Position numbers and translations under genes: made by a program. This document shows, piece after piece, positions 20,694 to 33,745 of a DNA stretch of 64,000 nt (position 1 is the stretch's first letter; the number at the start of each line of letters is the position of its first letter). This DNA is from Chimonanthus salicifolius (lineage: Eukaryota > Streptophyta > Magnoliopsida > Laurales > Calycanthaceae), in assembly GCA_013350335.1 (NCBI GenBank), contig CM023542.1, forward strand, positions 4,456,025 through 4,520,024, read 5' to 3'. The notes beneath the pieces were generated by a model. It was not told where the DNA came from. It did no database searches and was given only the letters and a program-made list of their open reading frames with translations.

Positions 20694-22324
20694 ACTGGAT
20701 CTTTTGGGACAAAGATGTAAATTTATGAAATCATAATTTCATATGATATTTTGCGACCAATCTAAATGTTGGTAAATTGAACACAAGTTCTAGTTTGTGG
20801 ATGTAAGAACTTGAAATGCTATCATGTTCATTGGTCCAAGATATATGTACAGTCAATTCTCCTAATATCTGCGTATTTTTTAAATTTATTAATACTAATC
20901 ATACAAGTTAAGAATTGTTGAAATACAAAAATAACTATGATTCAGCAAGTTAAGAAGTGTATTAATTCTGATACTTGTAGGTGTGTAGTATCATTGTATT
21001 AGTTGGCTTGCCTTTTTTATATGATTTTCTATCTATTTAAAGTCACTCTTGTAATCTTTGTACAGACACTAGAATTCAAGAGAGAGATGACGGAATTAAA
21101 ATTTAATCGAGTGAGAAACATGCAAGACATGAGCAAATTAAATTCATCATACAAAAATATTCAACACTTGGATTAAGAATTATTTCATACACAGATTCAA
21201 ATAAGATTCAGAAGAAAGCCAAATTTGCTCAAATTTCACACGATTTTTTTTTATTCTACAATGCTCTGGCCCATTACTGAATTTTAAGGCCTTATATCAT
21301 CTAAATAAAAGGAAAGGAAAGAATAACCAAATTCGTTGCTGGGCCTGGCTTTCCCGAATGGGGCTTGGTTTCCCTATTGGGCTTATTTACATATAAAGGC
21401 CTTAAAAAAATTAACTCGTGCACTGAATATCCTTGGACGAATCTGTGTTTAAAAATCCCAGTTAAAACAATATGAAACTTGCCCTTCCAATGATTCTAGA
21501 ATCTGACCCAAATCCGGCCCAGTTTCATTCCCTCTGAAATGTAGATCATCTTGATGTTTTTCCAGCCATTCCTCCCGATCTTGATGCTGTTTTAAAGCCC
21601 GAAATTATTTGGATCTTACTGCATTAATCTCTTCCAGAAAGAGCCCCAAGTTAGGAGCCGTATCAGAGCCTAATTCATGCACGTTCCTGGTTGGGTTCCT
21701 CTTGCTGTATGTAGTAGATTATCAGCCCTTTAAATCCAGGAGTACTCCTGTTTTAAAACAGCTACAAGGTTGGTCCCCTCAGCAGAATTAACAGCATCGT
21801 TTCCTTGCTAAAAACTGGGTTTTCCTAAATTTTTTTAAGGCCACCAATACACGTCCCTGCAGCCTTCGATTCTTGGAATGGAGTCCAACCATGTTGGCAT
21901 CCTAGTGGGGTCCACTTGGGTAGTGACTCATGGCATTTCGAGTTGTGTCGCTCATGGAATCAAACGGCTATAATTTTTTGGGCTTTTGGGCCCAAAGGCA
22001 TCATCATCACAAAGCAAAGAAAAATAGTCAAAATGAAAAAAAAAAAAAAAAAAAAGTTTCTAGCAAGTGTAAAATTCAATATATGTTCTAAAAGATCATG
22101 CCTTTCCATCGAGAAATCTACGAAGAAGAAGAGGAAAGAGGGGCACATACCCGAAAGAAACCACCCGACATTTTCTAGGGTTTTTTGCAGTAGAAATGTA
22201 GATGGTTCGGGCCAAGTAAACGGATCGGGTCAAACGGGTCCAAATTTCAAAATAATGGACTGCCCTATTTCATTTTCACCTGAGAAATGGGTTGGGCTGG
22301 GACAACCGTTTGATGGCTTGATGG
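20694..22324. other. DCL4 3' flank and intergenic DNA
   Basis: AT-rich sequence with no gene found. Around 20.91 kb a TGTTGAAATAC stretch followed by promoter-like AT sequence may be a Copia solo-LTR fragment, but I could not fix its ends. A 19-base A run lies at 22038. Confidence 0.4.
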
Positions 22325-22745
22325 CAAGGGTAAAAAATTCAGCCGATACTGTGCGTATCGCCCGAATTGTATCGCGTCTTCAAACGCCAATACAGTTCGG
22401 CCGATACGTATAGTATCGGCCAGAGAGAGAAAAGTTCGACCGATACGGTTGATTTTTATTTTTTATTTAAAAAAAAACAAATATCGGCATCGGCCCAATT
22501 GTTATCTCAGCCGATATTCGTCTAATACGGGCGAATATGGGCCTAGATATCGGCCAATATTTGAAATATCGACTGATATTTATATTTTTTTAATTTTTTT
22601 CTTAAACAGCCTTTTTTATTTTTTAAATGATTTTTTTAAAAAAAAAAACCACCGAGATTTTCAAAAAAATATTGAGAGAGAAAAATCTCGGCCAAACAGA
22701 GATATCGGCCGAGATCAAAATTCGGTCGAAAATTCGGCTTTAACA
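22325..22745. mobile_element. Diverged hAT MITE of the ATCGGCCGAT family
   Basis: It starts CAAGGGTAAAAAATTC and holds many GGCCGATA, CCGATA and ATCGGC words in both orientations, with an A/T-rich centre. No matching 8-bp flanks were found, so the ends are tentative. Confidence 0.5.
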
Positions 22746-23407
22746 GACTGGGGAAACTTACAAATTAGCCCAAAAGGACGGCCCCGCTGAGTATGTGGGG
22801 CCATGTACAGTTCATTAAATGATGAATCTAAATTTATAAATAATTTCTTGGTTCAATTGAAATTGATGTTTATTTTATGTATTTTCAAGATTAATAATAT
22901 AAGAAAAAACATTAATTTAACATTTTTTAATCTTAAAATCAAAGGTAAGTAAATTAAATAGATTTCACTTATAATAGTTTGATAATCTCTATGATTATCT
23001 ATCAATCTATTCATTTTTTTATTATAACATAGAATTCATCTTTTAACATGGACTCTTAATTTGCTGACACATGGAAAATTTCATTTTTATTAGGTGTCAT
23101 TTATTTTCTATAAATTTGTTGTTGGCAACTATTAAAGTAGTTTCTCACCATTAGTTGTAATAAATAGTCATGGCAACAACTTCACTCTCTTAGCTAAGAG
23201 AAACACTTCAATGAAACTCTAGCAAACCTTTTCACCTAGGGATGGCAACGGGCCAAGCTCTAAGAGAGCCTATGCTATGCCAAGTCCAAGCCCAATTTAG
23301 AATATGGAAGCCTAAACCTAACAAGAGCTGAAGATACACTGTTAAGGCTAAGCCCAAAGAACTCAATGAAAAGCCTAAGCTTGAGAAAAAGCCCAAGTCA
23401 GGTATGA

Positions 23408-23545
23408 ACTCACGTGGTGTAGTTCAACTGGTTGACTCTTGTATCAGGAAATTGGAAGTTGCGGGTTCAAACCCCCATGACCTAACCTTGATGTGCTGTA
23501 GGGGTATTGGCTCACCGTGTGAGAATTTTAGTAGGATTGTGTCTG
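23408..23545 (+). mobile_element. Degenerate tRNA-derived SINE
   Basis: GTGTAGTTCAACTGGTTGAC (A-box-like) and GCGGGTTCAAACCCCCATGA (B box) match the same SINE family as 32622-32796. The 3' end is eroded. Confidence 0.65.
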
Positions 23546-25151
23546 AGGTTAACATGTATATTTTTAGTGTTTTTTTAATGGTGCATACATGAGATATTCA
23601 AGAAGTGTATTATCAAGTTGAGCAACCTAATGATGAAGCAATGAATGGATAACTAATGAAAATGAGGAAAAATTACATGACTGAACCTGCAAAACTTTTA
23701 ACAACTACAAAGTAGAAACTAGTGCAAAGACTAGTGATGTGATTCAGAAAACAAGTCTTTGTAGGTAAACTGGTACGCAAATTTAAGAGGATGGAAAGAC
23801 ATCAAAGTTTTGTTGGGGATTTCGAAAGTTTATAGAAGACTTTCGAGCTTGATAATTGAAATAAAAAAGGATGTGGCCACAGTAGAATTTATCTTAAGAA
23901 TTGAGAGTTTTGAGTTTGATTCTTACTTCATCTTAAATAGTCATTCTCCTTAGAATTATCGAGTATGTGTAGGTAAGAAGATTTGTACATTCCATAAAAA
24001 TTAATCAAATACTCTAAGATGCTTCAATCGTAATAAAAAAATAAAAAAAAAATCCAAGAGATCCTCCCTCTCTTTAGAAGGAAATATCAAAAGTTAAGAG
24101 ACTACTAATCCTTTCTGAGAAATCTCACTAATTATGAAAGAGAAATGTCAAACTGCAATTCTACAACTGATTTTGGAAAGATGAGTGGGATCAACGAAAT
24201 GGGATGAGCTTGAAATGGTCTAATAATGTATTACGCTCTAGTGACACAGGTTTTGACAGTAATCAGAACTAATAATGTATAGTATTAGCTTTTGCTGGGT
24301 TTTTTTATTTTTTTAAAATTGGTTTCAACCAATTTTGAAGACATTTTCACCAATGTTTTTGAATTTAAAAAGGTTTAAAAGGAATTTATTCAATTCTAGA
24401 GTTATTTTTATCAATTTTGATCATTTTGAGTTTTTTAATTAACCTTTTGGAGTTCAGTTCTAAGATAATTAAAGTTTTGAGTTTTTTTATGAAAATAATT
24501 TAATGAAATAATATCTAGTACTTATGGAGTTCAATAGAGATATTTAATATCATTCAGATAGTTTGTAGAGTCTCTGTGTAATTTTTCAAGATAATTCTAA
24601 AAAAATGATTAAAGGCCAAGATTTCTAAGATACTTCTCATCTTTTAATTTATTAATAATATAAATAAATAAAATAATATACAAATGTTTTTACAATTAAA
24701 CGAATGGTCCTGAATCCGTCCGGCTCTCGTTCATGTTAGAATTTGACATGGTACCACTGGATCATATATTTCTCATTACTAGCTCATAAATTTGTTGCCC
24801 TTTTTGTGCTTAGTTTATCACATCACACACCCAACTTTCCCGTCTCCATCTGTGTAAATTCTCATCCCATCATGTCAACAACTGCAACTGCAAACCTCGC
24901 TTGGTTGTAATTGTGATTCAACACAACCAACCAAGCATTAAATGGCTAACCTAACCAAGCCATCTTCCAATGGTTTGGATTATTTGCAACCAACCATATA
25001 TGAATCACACACATTTATCCCTTTTACAAGGAATTTGGTGAATGGAATTCATGGCTTTGATTTCTTCCTCAGAGGCATGGTACAGAGTAATTTCACAATA
25101 TATATTGGGGAAGGCATGATGTGATAACTAGGCTGCTGAAATTAGCAATTT

Positions 25152-25318
25152 ACATAGGTGTAACTCAGTTAGTTACCTCCCGTCTCAGAAAGCAGGAGGT
25201 CACGAGTTTGACCCCTCATGGCTTAACCTTGGCGGTGCCTTAGGGGTTGGAGTTCACCCGTGAGGATTTTACATGTGATATCCCGTGATTTCCTACATGT
25301 AAATTAAAAAAAAAAAAA
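25152..25318 (+). mobile_element. tRNA-derived SINE with A tail
   Basis: GTGTAACTCAGTTAGTTACC (A box region), CACGAGTTTGACCCC (B box), a family-specific CTTGGCGGTGCCTTAGGGG, and an A run at 25305-25318. It belongs to the 32.6 kb family, on the plus strand. Confidence 0.7.
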
Positions 25319-26033
25319 ATCTACCAATCTCTGAACATGGCAATCTAGGCCTGTAGCTGTCATGGCCTTGGCAGGAGCAACTCTCTCTCTCTCTAAATTT
25401 AGTCCTACTCCTACCCCTTAATTCACCTCATTCATGAGGAATTTAAGAGAGCTCTCAACCTGTGATTTAAGTGATCCCGACCATTGAATCTGATGGGGCC
25501 CATCATGGATCGAACAGAAACAAATAAATCAATCCATACGGCAGGAGGGCTTCCTATTTCTTTCTTAAATGTGTCTTAATGGTTAGGCCCACAAATTGAA
25601 GGGTTAAAATCATCTTGATATAGATGTTTTTGTGGTGATCTGCATATGGGTAATATGTTTTGGGGCTAAATTGTAAAAGGTAAGCAATTTTTCTTTGTAA
25701 TTTCATCTCACATTTGATGGGCTTTATTGCATTAGTGTCTTTCCCCTTCCTTATTTAAGTTGTATTAGAGAACAGTGTAATGAATGATGACTTGGGCCCA
25801 TGATAATTTAATTTCATGAACCATTGCAGAGTTCATTGGCTAAAACTAGGAAAATTGGATCTCAGAAAATGCATTTTGCCCATATTTATTGTGTATTTGC
25901 CAACATTATCAACATGATCATCCCACCATTCTACAATATTACTCACATATTGGCGTAATAGCAACCCTAAATGCAATTGATTTTAAATGTATAGAATGAA
26001 ATTTAATGTAAAACTTGGGGGTAACCTAAAAGG

Positions 26034-26427
26034 TGTCAGAATATAATTAGGAGTTATATTTAGGAGTAAGTTTATGCAACGTACCCCATCTTCTAAGGCA
26101 GCATGCAACACACAAGTGGTACATTGGTTCAGTATTTGACTTTTATTTGGTTTTTCTCAATGAGTCTTCACTACTGATTTGCTACTGTTCTACAAGATGG
26201 TGTCATCCGTCCATTGGATTGTTTTGTTCAATAATTGTAAAACTCAAAGTAGTGAACCACTTGAGTTTAAAGAGGAACGTTAGAATATAATTAGGAGTTA
26301 TATTTAGGAGTTTATGAATGGATTAGGATTAGAGTTTAGTGTAACTGAAATAGTCTTAGGGTTGGTTAGAGGCTATATATACATGTGTAATACTCCTTAA
26401 TAAAATACAGATTATTGTTTTCTAACA
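26034..26427 (+). mobile_element. Rearranged Copia remnant with 5-bp target duplication
   Basis: A 33-bp LTR start (TGTCAGAATATAATTAGGAG) at 26034 recurs as a fuller 149-bp LTR at 26279-26427. The fuller copy has a TATA-like CTATATATAC and AATAAAAT and ends TTTTCTAACA. AAAGG flanks both ends (26029-26033, 26428-26432). Most of the 5' LTR and the interior are deleted. Confidence 0.65.
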
Positions 26428-26639
26428 AAAGGTGGATAGGTACTGATTACCCTATTTTCAAGCAACTCTTTATTGGAGTCCGCAATAAAAGAACAAACAC
26501 ATTGGCGTACATGTAAATGCTACATCCTCATTGACAGAAGGATAGGATCGGGTTTAATGCCTATCTATGCCTTCAACATAGAAATAAGGGATTCTGCAAT
26601 GTCTGGCTTGAATTCCAGTGAAATCTTGTATGACGGGGG

Positions 26640-26835
26640 GTAATGGAGGGTAACCCTCTTACCCTTGTTTGGTGACTAAAGGGTAAAGGTAAAAACTCAA
26701 CTTTTTACCCCTCTCCTCCCACTTTTGAAAATCCTTTCCAAAAAAGGGGTATTTATAATACCCAAGATAACCCTTGGTCAAGGGTAAGTCCGGGCTACCC
26801 CTGCGAAATTTACCCCTCATCCAAACGCAGCATAA
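26640..26835. mobile_element. Possible small MITE
   Basis: GGGTAACCCTCTTACCCTTG at one side and a CCGGGCTACCCC...CCTCATCCAAACGCAGC end are partly inverted. No target duplication was established. Confidence 0.35.
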
Positions 26836-27204
26836 GTCTTTATCTTCAATCTTCATTTTGTCTTCATTGATTTGAATTGAGCCCTTGATGTCCTCATCAC
26901 TCGGGATTTATAGGGCCATGACTCTTGATGTACCATAGCATCATAGCATGTGCATTCTTCTTATGCATCATTCTTACAAGGTGCACTCACTTTTGGTGAA
27001 TATGAATCTCATTTGAGGATTTCTTAATCTTTTCTTATTCTTTTCACTGGAAAGAGATCCTAAAAACTATCCAAATTGGAAGATCCTAGCATCTTATATG
27101 AATCATTTTTGTGACCATTGCTCTATTTCATGATCTCAACAGAGCCCTAAAATGCCTCCTCCATCCGGCAATTCATAATTCAAGCTGCTTTTCTCCACAC
27201 GAGA

Positions 27205-28632
27205 ATGGCCCACGAAGAAAGCTTAGCAAGCTCTGCAACTTCTACCACAAGTGTCCATGTCCGAGAACAAACCTCTATCACACCATTTGTTTCTCCATGC
27301 TCTTCTCCCAAGACATTCATCACTGCCACTGCTACAACAGCAACAGCAACAGCAGCTACCTATCTTCAAGAAAGAAGCTCCCGCACCTCATTTGCTTCTC
27401 CAAGTTCTTCTCCTAGGCCATTCATCTCTAGCCCTTGGGATGTTGAAAGATACAGCTCCACATCTCCTTACAGGTGCCTGGCATCAATTCTAAAGAGATG
27501 CGGCAAGATCATGGCCCTTGGTGTCTCAGAAACTGGTCTTATCTATGTCGGTTCCGAGTCGAAGTCGATAAGAGTGTGGAAGGTTCCCGGTTTCATTCAA
27601 TTTGGCGACCTGAAGTCGAGCAGTGGTGTTGTGAGAGCAATCCTAGTGTCTTCGGAGGATGGGTTGGTATTCAGTGCACATTCAGATGACAAAATAAGGG
27701 TGTGGGATTCTAGCCCTGTTCATAGTAGGAAGGGTACGTTGCCCTCTTTCAAGGACAGTTTAAAACAAATCTGTTTGAATCGCCCAAAGATGCTTCTAAT
27801 TCGAAGCGCTGTGAGTACCAGCAGAATCAACAGAGGAACCACTTACAACAAGATCAAACACACGAGCACGATCACGAGTTTGGCGTATAATTCTGTTGGG
27901 AAGCTCTTATATTCGGCATCATTAGACATGACAGTGAAGGTATGGAGCATTGGAGAAATGAAGTGCATTGAGACCATTCGAGTTCATGATGATCACGTGA
28001 ATGCGCTTGTTCTAGGCCCAGATGGGCTACTCTTTAGCGGGTCGGATGACACAACAGTGAGGATATGGAGGAAGAGCTTGCGCGGGGATTGCTACCATGG
28101 CTTAGTATTGAGCTTGCATGTGCAACATTCACCTGTGAAGGCTCTAGCATTGAGCAGTGAAGGGGAGAGAGATGAGAGTTACATCTTGTATGCAGGTTGC
28201 TCTGATGGCTATGTCCATTATTGGAAGAAGGGTGAGTTGTCAGGCCACATGAACTACTGTGGGTACCTGAGGGGCCACAGTCACTCTGTTTTGAGTTTAG
28301 CAGTGGTCGATAATATGGTGATCAGTGGGTCAGCTGATACTAGCATAAGGGTGTGGAGGAGGTCGACGGATGGAATGGCATTGCATTGTTCTGTGGCAAT
28401 TTTGAGTGGTCACACAGCACCGGTCAAGGGCGTCGCAGCAAAAGTGGAGGATGACCATGGGTGCCTTGTTTATAGTGGAAGCCTTGATGGATCAGTGAAA
28501 TTGTGGTGGGTGAGGAGGGAGGGTAGCCGGAGTGGTGGTGATAGTAGGAGCAATTTTGTAGGGGATCAAGAGACATCTAGTTGGACAGATTATTTTGAAA
28601 TTTCAAGGCCATTTGGGAGAATACAAGATTAA
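27205..28632 (+). CDS. JINGUBANG-like seven-repeat WD40 protein, single exon
   Basis: A 475-residue intronless ORF. Residues 1-90 are low complexity, with an Ala/Thr run (TATATTATATAATY, from CAGCAA-like DNA) and SP-rich patches, probably disordered. Seven WD40 repeats follow, ending near residues 127 (IRVWKV), 168 (IRVWDS), 249 (VKVWSI), 290 (VRIWRK), 341 (VHYWKK), 386 (IRVWRR) and 436 (VKLWWV). GH-type starts include GHSHS and GHTAPVK. This is a complete seven-bladed propeller. The layout, with a short Ser-rich head and no other domain, fits the plant JINGUBANG/transducin group, whose named member acts in pollen germination. That role for this copy is inference. WD40 propellers are scaffolds without catalysis. 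The ATG at 27205 is the first in frame and gives the usual family length. No frame break was seen. Confidence 0.88.
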   Translation: MAHEESLASSATSTTSVHVREQTSITPFVSPCSSPKTFITATATTATATAATYLQERSSRTSFASPSSSPRPFISSPWDVERYSSTSPYRCLASILKRCGKIMALGVSETGLIYVGSESKSIRVWKVPGFIQFGDLKSSSGVVRAILVSSEDGLVFSAHSDDKIRVWDSSPVHSRKGTLPSFKDSLKQICLNRPKMLLIRSAVSTSRINRGTTYNKIKHTSTITSLAYNSVGKLLYSASLDMTVKVWSIGEMKCIETIRVHDDHVNALVLGPDGLLFSGSDDTTVRIWRKSLRGDCYHGLVLSLHVQHSPVKALALSSEGERDESYILYAGCSDGYVHYWKKGELSGHMNYCGYLRGHSHSVLSLAVVDNMVISGSADTSIRVWRRSTDGMALHCSVAILSGHTAPVKGVAAKVEDDHGCLVYSGSLDGSVKLWWVRREGSRSGGDSRSNFVGDQETSSWTDYFEISRPFGRIQD

Positions 28633-29269
28633 CAGAGGAGTTTTGGATTGTGTTTTACTAGTGAATGGTTGAAGATGTCCTTAACAGGAGAATTACTCAA
28701 GCTACATGAAAGAAGAGTAGGGAAGAACTGGTAATCTTTCTTTCTCTAGCTGTAATTGCATTCGGTATAATCCGTGTAGCGCAGATGGTTATCAGGCCTC
28801 AACATGTACCTGGAACACTGAATAATATGTATGGTAAGGTATCATTTCTTTTGCCATTTTGCTCTGCATTATCTTAGTGAACAATGACAAGAACCTGTAG
28901 CACATTTGAAAGAAGCTTGCTGCTGCAACCACAGAGACCTTGAGGAGGAAATGTAAAGAAAAATATTCTACAATTTCAACCTGATTTTTTTTAAGCAATG
29001 CACAACACACATCAGAGTGTTCATTGGCCTCTCTGCGAATGCTTTTTGAATGAAATTCTATTGCAATTTGGGATAAACTTAAATTCACCCTTCTTGAAAG
29101 GCCATAAATCGAACGAGCAATTGCAAAAGAAAGATACAGAGTCCCAAGTCTTCAATGACTTCTTCTTCCATACTTCAACTTTACCAGAGCTGATAGAGTC
29201 AATTGGAAGGCTCTTTTTGAAATTCAAACAGCACTAGCATATAAAGAAGATGTACTCTTAGATGCACAC
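28633..29269. other. WD40 gene 3' flank
   Basis: Unique-looking DNA without a gene. A TAGCGCAGATGGTTA word at about 28,780 resembles a tRNA A box, but no cloverleaf follows. Confidence 0.4.
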
Positions 29270-29374
29270 AAAAAATTTGAGTCGATACAGTCGCGTATCA
29301 TCAATATGATACATATAATTGATACACCGATATTTAGATGTATCGATTTCAGACTGATATTTAAACCCCTGCTG
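29270..29374. mobile_element. hAT MITE fragment (ATCGGCCGAT-related)
   Basis: It ends GATATTTAAACCCCTG, the inverted form of the CAGGGGTTTAAATATC terminus seen at 56591. Internal TATCGAT and GATATTTAG words fit. The left end is lost. Confidence 0.5.
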
Positions 29375-29730
29375 CTAACAGTATATAATCATTTCACTGT
29401 TGGAGATTACTTGAATCAGGGTCAACCTAATATAACCTGATTTGATAATGTCATAACTGGGCCTAGTTGGAATTCTAGTCCCAGATTCAGCCATCGATCA
29501 TTTGGATGATCCCTGAAAAAATGTGAACATGTTTCCTATTTGGGCCTAAAATTTGGGTCCAAGCCAAACTAATCATTTTCGGACTTAAAGATTGGGCCTA
29601 GCGCTATTCCGTGACAACCACAAACAGCATAAATTCTAGGCTTCATATGATCCATAGAAGAAAATGCTATGACATTAACTAATTCTTGGAATGATTCAAT
29701 TTATGGGTAAAATCGTGCTCGGTCGTGGCC

Positions 29731-30105
29731 CTAGACCTGGCAATGATTGGGTCGGCTTGGGTTTTATTTGGGTTTGGGTCTGTTTTGGGTCTAATTAAAT
29801 AGATTGAGTTGGTTTGGGTCAGATTAGATTTAGGGTCGGTTTATTCATTTATCTAACTAAGGAGACTTTTTTTAGAGACACACGTATCAAAACTATCCTT
29901 TAAATGAGTGTGGAACTGTAGACATCATATGGTTACATTTGTTGCATATTGATGTTACAATAATCAGATCAATCAGGTCTATTCACTTATTTTCGGATTC
30001 AGGTCAGATCTACTCATCTATAAATGAGTTTGGATCAAGTTGAGTCAACTATTAAATGAGTCGGGTCATTTATCAAAATGAATCATTCCAATCGCCATTG
30101 ACCTA
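29731..30105. mobile_element. Possible hAT-like MITE rich in GGGTC words
   Basis: It starts CTAGACCTGGCAATGATTGG and ends AATCGCCATTGACCTAG, which are inverted with mismatches. The interior has repeated TTGGGTC and TGGGTCAG. The flanks do not match clearly. Confidence 0.45.
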
Positions 30106-31042
30106 GTCCTGAGGCTCAAATATCCCTGATAATCGAAAGATTAATCAGCCATGCTCAAACAATAGAATGAAACGAGGATTTGTTAAGCCAGCCCACTGGA
30201 TGATAGAACCATACAAGTTTTGAAAGGAACTTAGAAAGTCCATTTTGGCGATGCATTAGTTCACTGTTATTGTTAATCAATTATTCACAGATCACTTTCC
30301 CCTCTTTAATACTTCAACGGGAAAAGTTATCAATTGTTTCTCCATGGAGTTACCGGCTATGTATAGATAGAGCGACTTGCACATGACGACTCAATGATTA
30401 GTATAATGGTTTAAGAGATCTGGATTTCTTCATTATAAAAAAGTCATCAATTCGTTTTAAATTTTAATGATTATCACTTAACAACAGGCTACTTTATTAT
30501 AAGTTCTTTTGGGTAAAGATGATTTCTACCATTTTTTTTATATGGTTGTCTGCCTGTTGTTTCTTCAATTATGTCTCTTTGTTTCTTTAACCAGGAGCAT
30601 CTTTTTGAATTACGACTGGATCCAGACAGCCAGCTATTTCAGCAGTTTAGTCCCCACAAAGAAGTGACAAAAGGAGTGATAAATAGAGGTATTAGGATTT
30701 ATGAATTCTGAGAACAGGTAGGGACAGCTCATTTCCTGATCAAAGTTTATTCCTCTTGTGCAGCAAAGAAAGAAAGTGGACCTGTTTAATCGTTCCATTA
30801 GATACTCCGGAGACTAGAGGAATACGAAGAAGAAGAGTAAAAATTGGAATTTCTCACTCTTAACATTTTTTTTTTAAATGATTAATAATAATTGATAAAA
30901 GCACGAAAGGTGTCAATACAAGGGAAAATAAAAGCTCAACAATTGATTTACAAAATAGAATAAAAGATAATTAAGTTGAAAAAAAAAATTAGTAGAAAAC
31001 CCGATGGATGGTCAAGACTAAGAGAGAAGACAAGACTCTTCC

Positions 31043-31218
31043 AACGGTAAAAAAAAATGGGATTTTCGAGATATCGGTGTCTCGGCCGATATCTCTCTCC
31101 TATTTTTTTTTTAAATCTCACTGTATATCAACCGATATCGGCGAGATCTCAACTATATCGGCCGATATTCACTAATTCGGCCGATACACACCGTGTCGAT
31201 CAAAATTTATACCTCCAG
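31043..31218. mobile_element. hAT MITE of the ATCGGCCGAT family
   Basis: 176 bp with CGGCCGATAT, ATCGGCCGATATT and CCGATATCGGCGAG words. It is flanked by ACTCTTCC (31035-31042) and ACTCTTCG (31219-31226), a 7/8 target duplication. Confidence 0.65.
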
Positions 31219-32029
31219 ACTCTTCGAAGCAGGAGATACAATAGAGACCACCGAAGCAGGTAGGCCAACAGGTGACGAAAAGAAATGTGCTTCTACAGTT
31301 CTACCCCTCTATTACCAAATGGCTTCAAACAAACGCAGCGCTAACCCCTGTGGTTTTTTCCCCAACCCACCCACACCCTTTTCAAAGATGGACGGCTAAG
31401 ATCTTCAAATCTGAGATGGTCAAAACATTGTTGGGCCCATGAATATCACATAAAAATTGTGGGTCTGTGGATTATTGTCCAATGGTCCTGAGGATCACAT
31501 GATCCCTTATTCCCTATTAGGTTTTGTCCAGATTGGGCAAAGATATTCATGTGAATGGCCTCGTGAAAATAAACCCACGTGAATAGTTCCGCTGCCCACA
31601 CGTGTACAAGGTAAAAATAATCAAACCATAAGAAAAAAATTCTTCCAAATTATAAAATTAAATAGAACAGTTTTAAGAAGATTTGAAGTATTCATTTTAA
31701 ATGAAGAAGCAAAACATTTATTATGGAATGGGTTTTATATGGTTGGATGGGATAAAGAGAAGTAGACTCCTGAGTCTAATTATTATAATATTATAAGATG
31801 TATCATAAAAAATTAAGTTTTGTAACATCATTTTTCAATGTTTAAAATCACAAATTATTATGATCAGATGAAGTTCAAATTTTATATAATCAATGTCCTT
31901 ATCATTCTTTACATGTTTTATAAAAAAAATATGTGATCCACCTTAATATTTAGAGAATAATCTGTATGAATAGAAAACTTAAAAAGTCTCCATAGAGTTT
32001 TCAAATTAGAGATTTCAGTAAAAAAAAAT

Positions 32030-32192
32030 TTTGAATTTACGTGTGGGAAAGTGTGCGATATTGAGCGTAAAATGCCCACGAGTAAGCACACTACCTCTAG
32101 AACATAACAAGATTAGGTCATGAGAGTTCGAACTTCCAACATCCTATTTCTTAAGACAGGAGGCAATCAACTGAACTACACTCATGTGGGTA
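32030..32192 (-). mobile_element. Degenerate tRNA-derived SINE
   Basis: It starts in plus orientation GAATTTACGTGTGGGAAAG, as in the 32.6 kb copy, and ends CTCATGTGGGTAG. Its B box is decayed. Confidence 0.6.
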
Positions 32193-32621
32193 GAGATTCC
32201 ATTATTTTCCCAAGTTAAAAAACCTTTGTGCAAGAGTGATGTGTGAGAATTGAGTCATGGGGCATTATTTAGTGCACTATACATGAGACTTACTGATAAA
32301 TTTATTTACCTATTTCAGATTTTTTGTACTATTTTTTTCATTATATTAAGATTGACTAAATCTTTCTATCCCACCGGTCACCATTCTAATAATGAAATCT
32401 CCTTTCTATTTTTAGTTAATTTTTATATATTTTTTTATTTTTCAGTTATTAATATGACAAAAATATGAAACATCAATCTAACTTATTAAGTAAAATTTTG
32501 ATAAGCCACGGATCAAATGACTACAGAATTCGTCTAAATGATGATTTTAATTATTCCACATTTCAGCAATCACATCAACGCCTATATCACGCTTATCTCA
32601 TGAGAGTGGGCCCAATGACTT

Positions 32622-32796
32622 TTTTTTTTTTTTTTTTTTGAATTTACGTGTGGGAAACCACGGGATACCCAGCGTAAAACCCCCACGGATGAGCCCACTA
32701 CCCTTAGGGCACACCAAGGTTAGGCCATGGGGGCTCGAACCCGCAACCTCCCGCTTCTTGAGGCGGGAGGTAACCAGTTGAGCTACACCCATGTGG
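32622..32796 (-). mobile_element. tRNA-derived SINE with perfect 16-bp target duplication
   Basis: On the minus strand it carries GGTGTAGCTCAACTGGTTAC (A box), GCGGGTTCGAGCCCCCATGG (B box) and an A tail (T run from 32620). GTGGGCCCAATGACTT flanks it on both sides. Duplicate copy B has the empty site GTGGGCCAATGACTTA near 34639. Confidence 0.9.
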
Positions 32797-33310
32797 GTGG
32801 GCCCAATGACTTACTGCTTCATGAATGTCTAATCTAGTGATATCTTGGACATTCTCCCCTCTTTCCTTAACATTTATTTTATTCAAGAAAACCCTTTCAT
32901 TACAACTGCTGCTCTTTATATAATTTTATATAATCTCTGGCACACATTATACCATCTCATTTTCTTCCAACTTGCATTTTTTTTAAAATTGGCAAGTCAA
33001 ATTTCATGCAGAAGGGCCTTTCAGTCTAGGTTGGATCTGGTACATGTTCTGTCTATCCTCTTTGAATTTCTTTCTTTTAGCAATAGGAATGAAATGGAGA
33101 ACATTAGTTTGACATTGTGGTTGTGGCACAGTTCTCACTCCTCACACCCCCCAAAGTCCTGTTTGGTAGTGGGATTGAATTTGTGTTGAATTTAGTACTC
33201 AGCCAATGGTGCTATGACGTGTTACTTATGATGTGTATAATGATTTTATTATAAAATTTTCGACATTTGAAAGAAGCTTGAATGACAAACAATATCATTT
33301 AAGTCACAAC

Positions 33311-33745
33311 TAATATTATCAAACTCAGCCCAACCCGTGGGTCAACCGTGACCCGGCTGAAACACAGGTCAGATCATTTAAAACCCTTCTAAATTAAAAA
33401 TCCTTAAAAACCCTCTGTGACCTACAGTTCAATCCAGTTATTCTAATAAACCTGTGATTCTTAACCCTTAAAAACCCTTGGTTTCTTTAAATGGAGATGA
33501 AAATATTAATTCTTTTGAGAATATGATTTTCGAATTATTAATTTTTGATATTTATAATTGTATTTGTGAGAGAAAAGATATATTTTTACAAAATATAATC
33601 TTAGTTAATAATTTAATATTAATTATAATATTATATTAATAGAATATGTTTGACCGAGTTTGACTACAACTCAACCCAGTTGAACCTTAATTAACCTATA
33701 CTCCTCCAAGATGGGTCACTCCATGAGCCGAGTTTTAAAACATTA
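33311..33745. mobile_element. hAT-like MITE, copy in duplicated block A
   Basis: The ends TAATATTATCAAACTCAGCC and GAGCCGAGTTTTAAAACATTA are inverted repeats. GTCACAAC flanks both (33303-33310, 33746-33753), an 8-bp target duplication. Its copy in block B is 35171-35603. Confidence 0.75.

Noticed and set aside
28765..28815. tRNA-like A box downstream of the WD40 gene
   Set aside because: No matching B box or cloverleaf at the right distance.
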